Source: Acetobacter sp. UBA5411 (GTDB lineage: Bacteria; Pseudomonadota; Alphaproteobacteria; Acetobacterales; Acetobacteraceae). Taken from it: 40,694 nt of DNA. A program made the position numbers and the translations under genes. Below the pieces are notes generated by a model. That model was not told the DNA's origin. It searched no databases and was given only the letters and a program-made list of their open reading frames with translations. Shown here piece by piece: positions 25,137-33,828 of this stretch. The DNA is taken from assembly GCF_002409645.1 (NCBI RefSeq), contig NZ_DHNR01000005.1, positions 1 through 40,694 of the forward strand, read 5' to 3'. How positions within the stretch are numbered: position 1 is the first letter of the stretch; every line of letters begins with the position of its first letter.

Positions 25137-26507
25137 TCAGCACTCAGGGAAACGGACAGCCAGACCACCCAGAGAAGTCTCCTTATAGCGACTACTCATA
25201 TCCTTGCCGGTCTCGTACATTGTCTTGATCACGTCATCGAGAGAGACGTGATGGGAACCATCGCCTCGCATGGCCAGAGAGGCCGCGTTGATTGCCTTGA
25301 TCGCCCCGAAGGCATTGCGTTCGATGCACGGAATCTGCACCAGACCGCCCACCGGATCGCACGTCATCCCGAGATGATGCTCCATCCCGATTTCCGCCGC
25401 GTTCTCGACCTGCGCTGCTCCTGCCCCCAAGGCAGCAGACAGACCAGCCGCAGCCATGGAACAGGCGACGCCGACCTCTCCCTGACACCCTACTTCCGCA
25501 CCGGAAATGGACGCATTGCGCTTGAACAGCCCACCAATGGCAACGGCTGTCAGCAGAAAATCACGCTCACCGGCGCGGGATGCGCCTGCGCTGTAATCAC
25601 GATAATACCTGAGCACGGCAGGAACAACGCCCGCCGCCCCATTGGTCGGCGCGGTGACGATGCGTCCGCCCGCTGCATTCTCCTCGTTCACTGCAATGGC
25701 GAACAGGCTGACCCAGTCCATGATCTCGTGAGCCGTGCGGACGTTGCGGAACCGATCCGCCTCCAACCGGTCACGGATAGCCGGAGCACGCCGTTTCACG
25801 CCGAGACGACCGGGCAACACGCCTTCCGTTCTCATCCCCCGATCAACGCACGCCATCATCACGTCAATGATGCGATCCACATAGGCCAGTACCTCCTCCA
25901 CCGGACGCAGGGCGCTCTCATTGGCCAGTACGATCTCGGGAATGCTGAGACCACTGCGCTGCGCACAGGCAAGAAGCTGTACGCCACTGCGGAAATCGAA
26001 CGGCACGTTGACGTTCTGGGGAACAGCCTCCGCGTTCTTGTCTTCCGGCACGACGAAGCCGCCGCCGATCGAGCAGTAACGACGAATCAGAACGGCCTTT
26101 CCGTTTCCGTCGGTCGCAACGAACTGGAGCGTATTCGGATGGACGGGGGGCACCGTCTCCTTGTCAAAGACGATGTCCTTGTCGGCATCGAACGTGAAAA
26201 TGCAGCCACGCGGACCAAGCTCATGCGTCTCACGCATACGCGTGAGAACGGCCTCGGCCTCATCGGGGTCAACCATGTCGGGATGCAGACCACCCAGCCC
26301 GAGAATAACGGCGCGATCCGTGGCGTGACCCACCCCGGTCCACGCCAGAGAACCATAAAGCGTGACCCGGACATGCAGGGGATGAACGGCCTCAGCCGCG
26401 AGCGCCGCCAGTTCGGTGACAAACTCCGCAGCGGCTTTCATCGGACCGACCGTATGAGAAGAAGAAGGACCAATGCCGATCTTGAAGATTTCAAAAACAC
26501 TGATCAT
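25137..26507 (-). CDS. sdaA: L-serine ammonia-lyase (iron-sulfur type)
   Basis: A 456-residue single-chain L-serine deaminase giving pyruvate and ammonia. The N-terminal beta domain (VFEIFKIGIGPSSSHTVGPM) and the C-terminal alpha domain (IVTAPTNGAAGVVPAVLRYY; GAEVGCQGEVGVACSMAAAG; CDPVGGLVQIPCIERNAFGA) with its conserved cysteines match SdaA/SdaB, which hold an oxygen-sensitive 4Fe-4S cluster. It lies between the sox operon and gbcA, on the same strand. In betaine catabolism, glycine and methylene-THF are joined to serine by GlyA, and this enzyme then completes the route to pyruvate. GlyA is not in the window. A strong terminator separates it from soxG, so it has its own promoter or depends on read-through. 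Confidence 0.93.
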   Translation of the reverse strand: MISVFEIFKIGIGPSSSHTVGPMKAAAEFVTELAALAAEAVHPLHVRVTLYGSLAWTGVGHATDRAVILGLGGLHPDMVDPDEAEAVLTRMRETHELGPRGCIFTFDADKDIVFDKETVPPVHPNTLQFVATDGNGKAVLIRRYCSIGGGFVVPEDKNAEAVPQNVNVPFDFRSGVQLLACAQRSGLSIPEIVLANESALRPVEEVLAYVDRIIDVMMACVDRGMRTEGVLPGRLGVKRRAPAIRDRLEADRFRNVRTAHEIMDWVSLFAIAVNEENAAGGRIVTAPTNGAAGVVPAVLRYYRDYSAGASRAGERDFLLTAVAIGGLFKRNASISGAEVGCQGEVGVACSMAAAGLSAALGAGAAQVENAAEIGMEHHLGMTCDPVGGLVQIPCIERNAFGAIKAINAASLAMRGDGSHHVSLDDVIKTMYETGKDMSSRYKETSLGGLAVRFPEC

Positions 26508-26674
26508 GGCGAACTTTCCGATATGTCTTTACGCAGCCGCTCTGGACTCACGCCGAAAGTGCCGTGCGGACCATCCTTGCAAAGAACCGCTTCGATAAAC
26601 CGCGAAGCCGAAATCCGTTTTCCGTGGAGAGAAACGTGCTTCGGATCACTCATTCAGATCAAAAAATATTGTGT

Positions 26675-26715
26675 CTTTAAGCGCTTTTCCGAAAGCCCCG
26701 GAAAAGCGCTTAAAG
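26675..26715 (-). terminator. 17-bp perfect stem-loop after soxG
   Basis: CTTTAAGCGCTTTTCCG (26675-26691) and CGGAAAAGCGCTTAAAG (26699-26715) form a perfect 17-bp stem with a 7-base loop, 8 bases past the soxG stop. No clean T-run follows directly, but an AT-rich stretch (ATATTTTTTG) begins a few bases later. It most likely ends the soxBDAG transcript. Confidence 0.7.
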
Positions 26716-26723
26716 GCAGCGCG

Positions 26724-27263
26724 TTACCAGGCCGCGTCGAGTGCCGCCGCATCCATCATGGATGACATATAGGGCCCAAACGAACGCCACACTTCCAGAT
26801 GGAACGTGTCCATACCTGTGCGCCACACCATGCCGTCAGCCTTGCCGAACAGCGTGCGTGTGACCATCCCGACCGGAAAGGACCGCTCCCGCATGTCCAG
26901 CGGGCTCAATGCCGCCAGCGTATCACGCAGCTTTTCACCTTCCAGTGTCCAGCCAATCTGGCGCTCCGAAACTTCTACCAAACTGTTCGGCACGGTGCCG
27001 AGATAGGTAGTGACGGCTTCAGGCAAGCCGGCGTCACCCGTGATGATGAACAGTTCCTGTGGCGCGAGGCGGAGCAGCGTGCAGTCACCCGCAGCTGCAC
27101 TCGCCAGCATGCCCGGAGCCTCGGACAGACCGAACGCCTTGGCAGCGCCTTCCAGCGTATCCTTGCGACCCTGAAGGGCGAAGCGACGCCCTCCCTTGAG
27201 TGGCGTGGCCGTGAACCCGGCGCGGGAGACAGCCAGTGAGTTGGAAACAGAGACGTCAGACAT
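26724..27263 (-). CDS. soxG: sarcosine oxidase gamma subunit
   Basis: A 179-residue SoxG-type protein (AFGLSEAPGMLASAAAGDCT; LAPQELFIITGDAGLPEAV; LVEVSERQIGWTLEGEKLRD; TLFGKADGMVWRTGMDTFHL). It is the small subunit of heterotetrameric sarcosine oxidase and related in fold to GcvT-like domains. ATG 27263 (MSDVSVSNSLA) overlaps the soxA stop by 8 bases; a start 24 bases further upstream is less family-like. Final gene of the soxBDAG operon. Confidence 0.9.
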   Translation of the reverse strand: MSDVSVSNSLAVSRAGFTATPLKGGRRFALQGRKDTLEGAAKAFGLSEAPGMLASAAAGDCTLLRLAPQELFIITGDAGLPEAVTTYLGTVPNSLVEVSERQIGWTLEGEKLRDTLAALSPLDMRERSFPVGMVTRTLFGKADGMVWRTGMDTFHLEVWRSFGPYMSSMMDAAALDAAW

Positions 27264-30200
27264 TGAGGCGGGCTCCTTCCGCGTCATAAAACACCGGACT
27301 GGTGACGGTGACCGGGATCACCTTGTCTTCCATCGGCACATAGAGGGTCTCTCCCATCCGGGTACGTCCACCGGACACCATGGCGAGAGCGATGGACCGG
27401 CCCAGCGTGGCGCTGTGATAGGACGAGGTAACATGCCCGATCTTGTTCATCGGGATGACCTCGTTCGGGCTGGCGACAAGCTGCGCCCCTTCTTCCAGCA
27501 CTTCCTGCGGCGCTTGCGTGTAGAGGCCGACAAGCTGGTAGCGGTCCGGGTCCTGCATCGCCGGGAGAGCCAGTGAGCGTTTACCCACGAAGTCCTTCTT
27601 CAGCTTGCTGACCGCCCAGCCACAACCCGCATCATCGGGCGTCGCCGTGCCGTCGGTTTCCTGTCCGACGATGATGTAGCCTTTCTCGGCACGCAGGACG
27701 TGCATCGTCTCCGTGCCGTAAGGCGTCATGCCGTAAGGCTTGCCCGCTTCCCAGATACGCTCCCACACTTCCAGCGCCCGGCTCGGTGGCACGTTCACCT
27801 CGAAGCCAAGCTCACCGGAGAAGCTGACGCGGAACAGACGCATCGGAATACCGCCGATGGTGCCTTCCACGACGCTCATATGCGGCATGGTCGCATGCGA
27901 GATGTCCAGCCCGTCCACGAGCGGCGCGAGAACCTCGCGTGCCTTCGGTCCCTGCACCGCGATGACCGCCCACTCTTCCGAGGTGGATGTCAGCCAGACA
28001 TCAAGATCCTGCCATTCGGTCTGGAGATAATCCTCCATCATGGTCAGAACGCCAGCCGCACCGCCCGTCGTGGTGGTGACGTGGAAGCGATCTTTCGCGA
28101 TGCGACCGACAACACCGTCATCATAGACGAAGCCGTTTTCGCGACACATCAGACCGTAGCGGCATTTGCCGACACCCAGCTTGGTCCAGCCGTTGACATA
28201 CATCCGGTTCATGAACTCGGCGGCGTCAGGTCCGACAACCTCGATCTTGCCCAGCGTGGTGGCGTCAAAGATGCCGACGCTCTTGCGGACAGCGAGGCAC
28301 TCACGGGCCACGGCGGCGTCCATGTCCTCACCCGGCTGCGGGAAGTAGCGGGCGCGACGCCACAGGCTGACATCCTCGAAGACCGCGCCCTTGCTGCGTG
28401 CCCACGGGTCGATCGGCGTACGGCGATCCGGATCGAACAGGTTGCCCCGCTCATGACCGCTGAAAGCACCGAACGTTACCGGCGTGTACGGCGCACGGAA
28501 CGTGGTGAGACCGATCTGCTGCTTCGGACGGCCTAGGGCGCTGGACGCAATGCCGAGCGCGTTCAGGTTCGATGTCTTGCCCTGATCCGTCGCCATGCCG
28601 GTCGTCGTGTAGCGCTTGATGTGCTCGATCGAACGGAAGCCTTCACGCACGGCAAGTTTCACATCCTTGGCCGTCACGTCGTTCTGGTAATCGACGAACG
28701 CCATGGCCGTCAGGCCCTTGCCGCGACGGGGTAGCGCGCCAGTGAAACCACCGCGACCGATGGCGTCGCTGGTCACTTCCCACAAGGGAAGATCGACTTC
28801 ACCATCAAAACCTGCGTCTTTCGCCGCTGCGACACCAGCCTTCAGACCATCGGCCAGCACTTCGCCAAGGTCGTAGACCCCACGGCAGGAACCGGTCGAA
28901 CGCTCCGCCTGCGCGGACTCGCCCGGCAGATAGGTGTCGAGTTCGGCGTTGTAGACCACCTTGCCCTTGGACTGGGAAAACAGGTGAAGGCTCGGCGTCC
29001 AGCCACCCGCCATGAGCAGCAGGTCGCAACTGTAGTTCTTGCCCTCACCCACATCGCCACCCGGCAGAACTGGAGCCAGTTCGACGCTGTGAATACGCTG
29101 CGAACCGTGAGCGCGCTGGACCGTGCTGTTGACCAGAACCTTGATGCCCGCAGCTTTTGCCTTGCGGAACAGTTCGGAGTCAGGCTTCGGACGGATATCG
29201 ACGATGGCAGCGATTTTCACACCCGCTTCAAGCAGGTCGAGCGCAACGCGATAGGCGCTGTCGTCCGCCGTGGCGATGACAGCCTTACGACCACAGGCCA
29301 CGCCATACCGGTTGAGGTAAGTCTGCGCCGCGCTGGCGAGCATGACGCCCGGACGGTCATTGCCTTCAAACACCAGCGGACGTTCGATCGCACCAGACGC
29401 GATGACCACCTGCTTGGCACGCACCTGCCACAGACGCTCGCGCGGCGTGGCCGGATTGGGGGTGCTCAGATGGTCGGTCAGACGCTCATTGAGCGCGACC
29501 ATGTTGTGTGGGCCGTAGTTGAACACCGTAGTGCGGGTGAACATCCGCACGTTGGGCAGTTTTTTCAGTTCAGCGACCGTGCGCTCGACCCACTCGGAAG
29601 CAGGCAGACCGTCGATACGGGACGCGCGATCAAAGAGCAGGCTGCCACCGAATTCCGCCGTCTCGTCGGCGAGCATCACTTCCGCACCTGCTTTCGCAGC
29701 AGTCAGAGCCGCCGCCAGACCAGCGGGGCCACCACCGGCCACCAGCACGTCGCAGAACGTATACTGGAAGGCGTAATGATCCGGATCAGGTTCGGTCGGC
29801 GCCACACCCAGACCGGCCGAGCGACGAATGATCGGCTCATAAACCTTGGTCCAGAAATTCCGGGGCCACATAAAGGTCTTGTAGTAGAAGCCCGACGGAA
29901 TCAGTGGCGAGGCGAGATTGTTCACTGCGCCCATGTCGAACTGAAGACATGGGAAGCGGTTCTGGCTCTGCGCCGTCAGACCGTCATAGACCTCGACCTG
30001 CGTGGCGACGAGGTTCGGCGTCTGCAAGGCTGGACCGGAACCAACCGCGACCACGGCATTCGGTTCATCGGAGCCGGCAGAAATCGGACCACGTGGGCGG
30101 TGATATTTGAAGGACCGGCCCATCAGGTGAACGCCGTTCGCCAGCAGAGCCGAGGCGAGCGTATCACCCTCGAACCCTTCAAAGCTGCGACCGTCAAATG

Positions 30201-30276
30201 TGAAGCGCACAGGACGGCGCGTGTTGACGCGACCGCGACCGGGAACGCGGGCAGAAGCTCGGGACAAGCTACTCAT
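27256..30276 (-). CDS. soxA: sarcosine oxidase alpha subunit
   Basis: A 1006-residue large subunit. Domains in order: an N-terminal ferredoxin-like fold (RPVRFTFDGRSFEGFEGDTL), a two-dinucleotide-domain oxidoreductase region (DVLVAGGGPAGLAAALTAAK) that binds NAD+, a middle Rossmann segment and a C-terminal GcvT-like tetrahydrofolate domain (from about residue 620; SLWRRARYFPQPGEDMDAAV, GELGFEVNVPPSRALEVWER). With SoxB it oxidises sarcosine to glycine and transfers the methyl carbon to THF as methylene-THF, or releases formaldehyde if THF is absent. The start overlaps soxD by 4 bases. Confidence 0.94.
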   Translation of the reverse strand: MSSLSRASARVPGRGRVNTRRPVRFTFDGRSFEGFEGDTLASALLANGVHLMGRSFKYHRPRGPISAGSDEPNAVVAVGSGPALQTPNLVATQVEVYDGLTAQSQNRFPCLQFDMGAVNNLASPLIPSGFYYKTFMWPRNFWTKVYEPIIRRSAGLGVAPTEPDPDHYAFQYTFCDVLVAGGGPAGLAAALTAAKAGAEVMLADETAEFGGSLLFDRASRIDGLPASEWVERTVAELKKLPNVRMFTRTTVFNYGPHNMVALNERLTDHLSTPNPATPRERLWQVRAKQVVIASGAIERPLVFEGNDRPGVMLASAAQTYLNRYGVACGRKAVIATADDSAYRVALDLLEAGVKIAAIVDIRPKPDSELFRKAKAAGIKVLVNSTVQRAHGSQRIHSVELAPVLPGGDVGEGKNYSCDLLLMAGGWTPSLHLFSQSKGKVVYNAELDTYLPGESAQAERSTGSCRGVYDLGEVLADGLKAGVAAAKDAGFDGEVDLPLWEVTSDAIGRGGFTGALPRRGKGLTAMAFVDYQNDVTAKDVKLAVREGFRSIEHIKRYTTTGMATDQGKTSNLNALGIASSALGRPKQQIGLTTFRAPYTPVTFGAFSGHERGNLFDPDRRTPIDPWARSKGAVFEDVSLWRRARYFPQPGEDMDAAVARECLAVRKSVGIFDATTLGKIEVVGPDAAEFMNRMYVNGWTKLGVGKCRYGLMCRENGFVYDDGVVGRIAKDRFHVTTTTGGAAGVLTMMEDYLQTEWQDLDVWLTSTSEEWAVIAVQGPKAREVLAPLVDGLDISHATMPHMSVVEGTIGGIPMRLFRVSFSGELGFEVNVPPSRALEVWERIWEAGKPYGMTPYGTETMHVLRAEKGYIIVGQETDGTATPDDAGCGWAVSKLKKDFVGKRSLALPAMQDPDRYQLVGLYTQAPQEVLEEGAQLVASPNEVIPMNKIGHVTSSYHSATLGRSIALAMVSGGRTRMGETLYVPMEDKVIPVTVTSPVFYDAEGARLNV

Positions 30277-30578
30277 CGTGCAGCCTCCGCAGCCTGTTCC
30301 GGAGTGACTTCCGGACGCGGCTGTCCGATTTCATAGGTGACAACGAAACGATCCGTCCGCGTGTCGCGGATGGCGTTGAAGAAGCGGTTACAGCCGTGAG
30401 CATGACGCCACCGCTCGGCGATCAGCCCCTTCGGGTTGTCGCGCATGTAGAGATACTGAGCCCACTCCTCATCGGTCAGGCTCATGGGATCGCGAGGACG
30501 GTCGATATGAGCCTCGCCCCCGTTGGAAAATTCGACTTCGGCTCGTTCCCCGCAATACGGGCAGCGGATCAGCAGCAT
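30273..30578 (-). CDS. soxD: sarcosine oxidase delta subunit
   Basis: A 101-residue SoxD with the zinc-binding pattern CPYCGER near the N-terminus, a downstream HAHGCNRFF and the family core (MSLTDEEWAQYLYMRDNPKG). The longer frame was trimmed to ATG 30578 (MLLIRCPYCG), which is the family start and has GAGGAG about 10 bases upstream. It lies 87 bases after soxB and overlaps soxA. Confidence 0.92.
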   Translation of the reverse strand: MLLIRCPYCGERAEVEFSNGGEAHIDRPRDPMSLTDEEWAQYLYMRDNPKGLIAERWRHAHGCNRFFNAIRDTRTDRFVVTYEIGQPRPEVTPEQAAEAAR

Positions 30579-30665
30579 GATGCACTCGCTCCTCGGAGCA
30601 GACCGGATGTGAAAACTCGTGCCGTTATCGGCGATGATTTCTGAAGCATGAGGCGACACACCATC

Positions 30666-31922
30666 TCAGTGCGCCACCGCCGCTGCCGCCGCTTCGTCGA
30701 TCATCACGCCGTCACGGAAACGCTCGATGGTGAAGGGCGCATTGATGGGATGCGGCTCGTTCTTCGCGATGGTCCAGGCAAACAGGTTTGCCGCACCCGG
30801 CGTCGCCTTGAAGCCGCCCGTTCCCCAACCGCAGTTGACGTAAAGCCCCGGCACCGAGGTCTTCGCCGTGATCGGCGAGCGGTCGGGCGTGTTGTCGGTG
30901 ATACCGCCCCACGAACGCATCATGCGCAAGCGACGGAACATCGGAAACAGCTCGCAGATCGCTGCCAGTGTTTCGGCCGGAATGTGCAGCCCACCGCGCT
31001 GGGTATAGGACACATAGGAGTCCGTACCCGCGCCGATCACCATCTCGCCTTTGTCAGACTGGCTGATATAGGCGTGAATGGTGTTGGACATCACGATGGT
31101 GGGGAACGCAGGCTTCACCGGCTCGGAGACAAGGGCCTGCAGCGGGTTGCTCTGCAACGGCAGACGGATGCCCGCCATTTCCAGAACGACGGAACTGTGA
31201 CCCGCCGCCGAGACAGCGACCTTTTTCGCGTTAACCGTCCCCTTCGTGGTCTCGACGCCAGTGACAGCGCCATCCGGACCACGATTGATGCCGGTCACTT
31301 CGCAATTCTCGATGATATCCACGCCCATGTCGCTGGCGGCGCGGGCAAAGCCCCACGCCACGGCATCATGACGGGCCGTGCCAGCGCGACGCTGAAGGGA
31401 GGCGCCGAGGACCGGATAACGGATATTCGGCGAGATGTTCAGAGGCGGACAGAATTCCTTCGCCTCCTCCGCAGACAGCCACTCGTTGTCGATTCCGTTC
31501 AGCCGATTGGCATGAACGTGACGCTTGAACACCTGCACGTCATGCACGGTGTGCGCCACCATCAGGCATCCGCGCTGACTGAACATGACGTTGTAGTTCA
31601 GTTCCTGCGAGAGATTTTCCCACAGTTTCAGAGAATGCTCGTAATAGGAGGAGCTTTCGTCGAACAGGTAGTTCGAGCGAATGATGGTAGTGTTACGGGC
31701 AGTGTTGCCACCCGCCAGCCAGCCACGCTCGATCACGGCGATATTGCGCAGCCCGTGCTGTTTGGCGAGGTAATACGCCGCACCGAGGCCGTGGCCGCCG
31801 CCACCGACAATGATAATATCATAAGCCTTCTTTGGCTGCTCGACGGAGCGCCATTGCGGCTTCCAGCCCAGATGGCCACCGAGAGCCTTTCTGGCCAGGG
31901 AAAGAGCAGAAAATCGTTCCAT
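30666..31922 (-). CDS. soxB: sarcosine oxidase beta subunit
   Basis: A 418-residue DAO-family flavoprotein carrying the sarcosine oxidation site. The FAD motif is IIIVGGGGHGLGAAYYLAKQ, followed by IERGWLAGGNTARNTTIIRS; the C-terminus has GLYVNCGWGTGGFKATPGAA. The family binds non-covalent FAD and covalent FMN. First gene of soxBDAG; it has GGGACGG before the ATG. The upstream region contains TGTCGC-type half-sites shared with gbcA, which suggests co-regulation with the demethylation operon. Confidence 0.94.
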   Translation of the reverse strand: MERFSALSLARKALGGHLGWKPQWRSVEQPKKAYDIIIVGGGGHGLGAAYYLAKQHGLRNIAVIERGWLAGGNTARNTTIIRSNYLFDESSSYYEHSLKLWENLSQELNYNVMFSQRGCLMVAHTVHDVQVFKRHVHANRLNGIDNEWLSAEEAKEFCPPLNISPNIRYPVLGASLQRRAGTARHDAVAWGFARAASDMGVDIIENCEVTGINRGPDGAVTGVETTKGTVNAKKVAVSAAGHSSVVLEMAGIRLPLQSNPLQALVSEPVKPAFPTIVMSNTIHAYISQSDKGEMVIGAGTDSYVSYTQRGGLHIPAETLAAICELFPMFRRLRMMRSWGGITDNTPDRSPITAKTSVPGLYVNCGWGTGGFKATPGAANLFAWTIAKNEPHPINAPFTIERFRDGVMIDEAAAAAVAH

Positions 31923-32235
31923 ATCCGTCCCGCATCACAACAGGTTCATGAGGGGAGCATGCGCCCCGAAATCTGGGGTCGCTGGTCAGGATCAGACGGT
32001 AAACTTGAATAAATGCGACACTGTGAAAATTTTTATCGTATTCGAAATGAACAATGCCGACAGACCCGTCATCTCAGGGACTGTGCAGAGTGATCAAACA
32101 GATAAAATGATGATCCTGTTTGCAGGAACACGCAGCGGAACTGGAAAAAAAACTCAGATCCCGAAACGGGCGGCGGTGCCACCCGGTCACTCTGCAAGAA
32201 TAAGGGACATTATCCAAAATACGGCAGAGAAATAT
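31923..32235. other. soxB upstream region
   Basis: About 310 bases with no supported gene, between the soxB start and the ridA 3' end, both minus strand. It holds the soxB promoter region, the half-sites described separately and a poorly structured stretch at 32070-32230. Confidence 0.5.
32013..32062 (-). promoter_or_regulatory. TGTCG direct repeats upstream of soxB
   Basis: On the minus strand, TGTCGGCATTGTTCA (ending at plus-strand 32062) and TGTCGCATTTATTCA (starting at 32020) are near-copies whose TGTCG cores are 42 bases apart, twice the 21-base spacing seen at 520/541. The second fits TGTCGC-N8-AA exactly and lies about 90 bases before the soxB start. ATGCGAC-N5-GAAAA is shared with the gbcA upstream region. 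Likely GbdR-type activator sites. Confidence 0.5.
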
Positions 32236-32262
32236 CCCGCCTGCACAAAACCGGCAGGCGGG
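32236..32262 (-). terminator. stem-loop after ridA
   Basis: CCCGCCTGC (32236-32244) and GCAGGCGGG (32254-32262) form a perfect 9-bp GC-rich stem with a 9-base loop, 9 bases past the ridA stop. The following minus-strand sequence is ATATTTC, a weak T-rich tail. Confidence 0.65.
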
Positions 32263-32271
32263 AGAGACGCA

Positions 32272-32622
32272 TTATTTCGTCGTAACCAGCATGATCTCAA
32301 CGAGCATCTTCGGGTCAGCCATGACAGCCTGCACGCAGGCGCGGGCCGGTGCGCCGTTCTCCGGCAGCCATGCGCTCCAGACTTCGTTCAGCGCGGTGCG
32401 ATCGTTGATGTCTTTCAGCCAGATCTGGGCCTGCAGGATACGGGTCTTGTCCGTGCCGTGCTCTTCCAGAAGCGTATCAAGCTGCTCAAGGATATCCTGT
32501 GTCTGACCCTTGGCGTCTTTCGTGAGATCGCGGGCGACCATGCCCTGTGTGAAAATAAAGCCGTGATATTCGACGGCCTTGGACAGAATCTGGTTCGGTT
32601 CTGTGCGAAGGATCTTGCTCAT
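32272..32622 (-). CDS. RidA-family enamine/imine deaminase
   Basis: A 116-residue YjgF/YER057c/UK114-type protein. The family core (YHGFIFTQGMVARDLTKDAK; QTQDILEQLDTLLEEHGTDK) and the catalytic Arg94 in APARACVQA are present. RidA hydrolyses reactive enamines such as 2-aminoacrylate, formed mainly by PLP-dependent dehydratases. ATG 32622 (MSKILRTEPN) is the family start; the longer frame is rejected. It lies upstream of soxBDAG on the same strand but ends in its own terminator. A link to serine turnover through sdaA is plausible but unproven, because SdaA is an iron-sulfur enzyme. Confidence 0.9.
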   Translation of the reverse strand: MSKILRTEPNQILSKAVEYHGFIFTQGMVARDLTKDAKGQTQDILEQLDTLLEEHGTDKTRILQAQIWLKDINDRTALNEVWSAWLPENGAPARACVQAVMADPKMLVEIMLVTTK

Positions 32623-32921
32623 GATGCCATCTCTCTTTCTTGGTGGCGGGTTAACGGGCGCATTCTTAACAAATTTACGCGCCGTATCACAATCGACAGG
32701 TCTCCTGGCAGTTGAAGAAGCCGAGAGCCACAAGTCCGTTCAAACGCTCCCGCTTCCAGCCCGGCAGGAGATTCCTTCTCTGGCAGCGGAGTGCCTTCCT
32801 TCATGAGTTGACAACAGAACGGTCTTACAAAGACCACTACCAATGAACCGCACAGCGCTTTTCAATCTTCATGGAAGACCTATAGTGAGCGCTCTGAAAG
32901 AAACATGAAATCCGCAAGAGA

Positions 32922-33743
32922 ATGTCATTGACCACTGATGCCCCGCCCGAACTCTCCGCCGTCTATCGTGGCGAGAAAATGCCCTGTTTTGGGCTGCTGG
33001 CGTCCGGCATCGAGAGCGGCTGGCTTCCTCTGGTAAAACCGGCTCCCGGTGACACGCTGCCGGAAGGCATTCCCCATCGCATCGCCCAGTACTGGCACTC
33101 GTCCGTTCTGCCGGAAGAGGTGCAGCGCGCTATCGAGACCATGAAGGCGCATAATCCGGGCTTTGCGCATCATCTGATCTGCGATGAGTCCGCCAGAACT
33201 TTCATCCAGCAGCATTACGGAGAAGAGAAAGCACGCCTGTTCGACGCCTGCTTCCACGCCACGATGCGCTCTGATTTCTGGCGTCTGTGCGATCTGTATG
33301 AATATGGCGGAATCTATGTCGATGTGGACACCATCGCGCACGCTCCTCTGTCGCGCATTGCCGCCGGAGCGACTTTCAACTGCATGGTGACCTATGCCGT
33401 CGGTCAGCCCTGGTGCATCAACAACGGCTTTTTCATCGCAACACCCCGAAATCCGGTGATCCATGCCATCCTGACACTGATGTTTGACAACGTCTCACGC
33501 TTTGTCCGCACCGGCCAGTTTGAGAATGTCTGGGTCGAGACGGGGCCGGGCGTCACGACAATGGCGACCATGCGCTGGCTGGCGAAGCAGTCCGTCGATC
33601 ATGGCGTTTCTCCCACCGCGAGCGGTCTGATATTCCGACCCTATACAGCCGTTACGGACGCCTTCAATGATGCGGATATGGCCTACAAGGCGCATCCTGA
33701 AGGAAACTGGCGGGGCGCCACTCCCACGGGCCAGACGCGGTAA
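32922..33743 (+). CDS. DXD-type glycosyltransferase (GT32/capsular polysaccharide synthesis-like)
   Basis: A 273-residue predicted sugar transferase. The N-terminal motif IPHRIAQYWH (residues 50-59) and the sequence RSDFWRLCDLYEYGGIYVDV with DVD at 134-136 match the glycosyltransferase DXD-containing family, where the acidic pair binds a metal and the nucleotide sugar. A conserved NNGFFIATPRNPVI and a late WVETGPGV follow, as in GT32. No membrane segment is obvious, so it probably works at the cytoplasmic face. It is followed 85 bases later by a levanase gene in the same direction, which could indicate a shared carbohydrate theme. Acceptor and donor are unknown. Confidence 0.82.
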   Translation: MSLTTDAPPELSAVYRGEKMPCFGLLASGIESGWLPLVKPAPGDTLPEGIPHRIAQYWHSSVLPEEVQRAIETMKAHNPGFAHHLICDESARTFIQQHYGEEKARLFDACFHATMRSDFWRLCDLYEYGGIYVDVDTIAHAPLSRIAAGATFNCMVTYAVGQPWCINNGFFIATPRNPVIHAILTLMFDNVSRFVRTGQFENVWVETGPGVTTMATMRWLAKQSVDHGVSPTASGLIFRPYTAVTDAFNDADMAYKAHPEGNWRGATPTGQTR

Positions 33744-33828
33744 TACATCCCGACATTTTTCGTGCCTGCCAGTTGCAGCCCCAAAGAAAGCCAGCACCGC
33801 CCTCCGTTCACATTCTGAAACCAGTCCC

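Noticed and set aside
25248..26765. Long open frame (505 codons) antisense to sdaA
   Set aside because: The opposite strand encodes an unmistakable L-serine ammonia-lyase. The frame is His/Arg-rich with no domain, as expected from GC-rich third positions.
28984..30336. 450-codon open frame antisense to soxA
   Set aside because: Composition shadow of soxA; no motif or ribosome site.
30648..32012. Long open frame (454 codons) antisense to soxB
   Set aside because: soxB on the minus strand has full family motifs; the antisense translation shows no recognisable domain.
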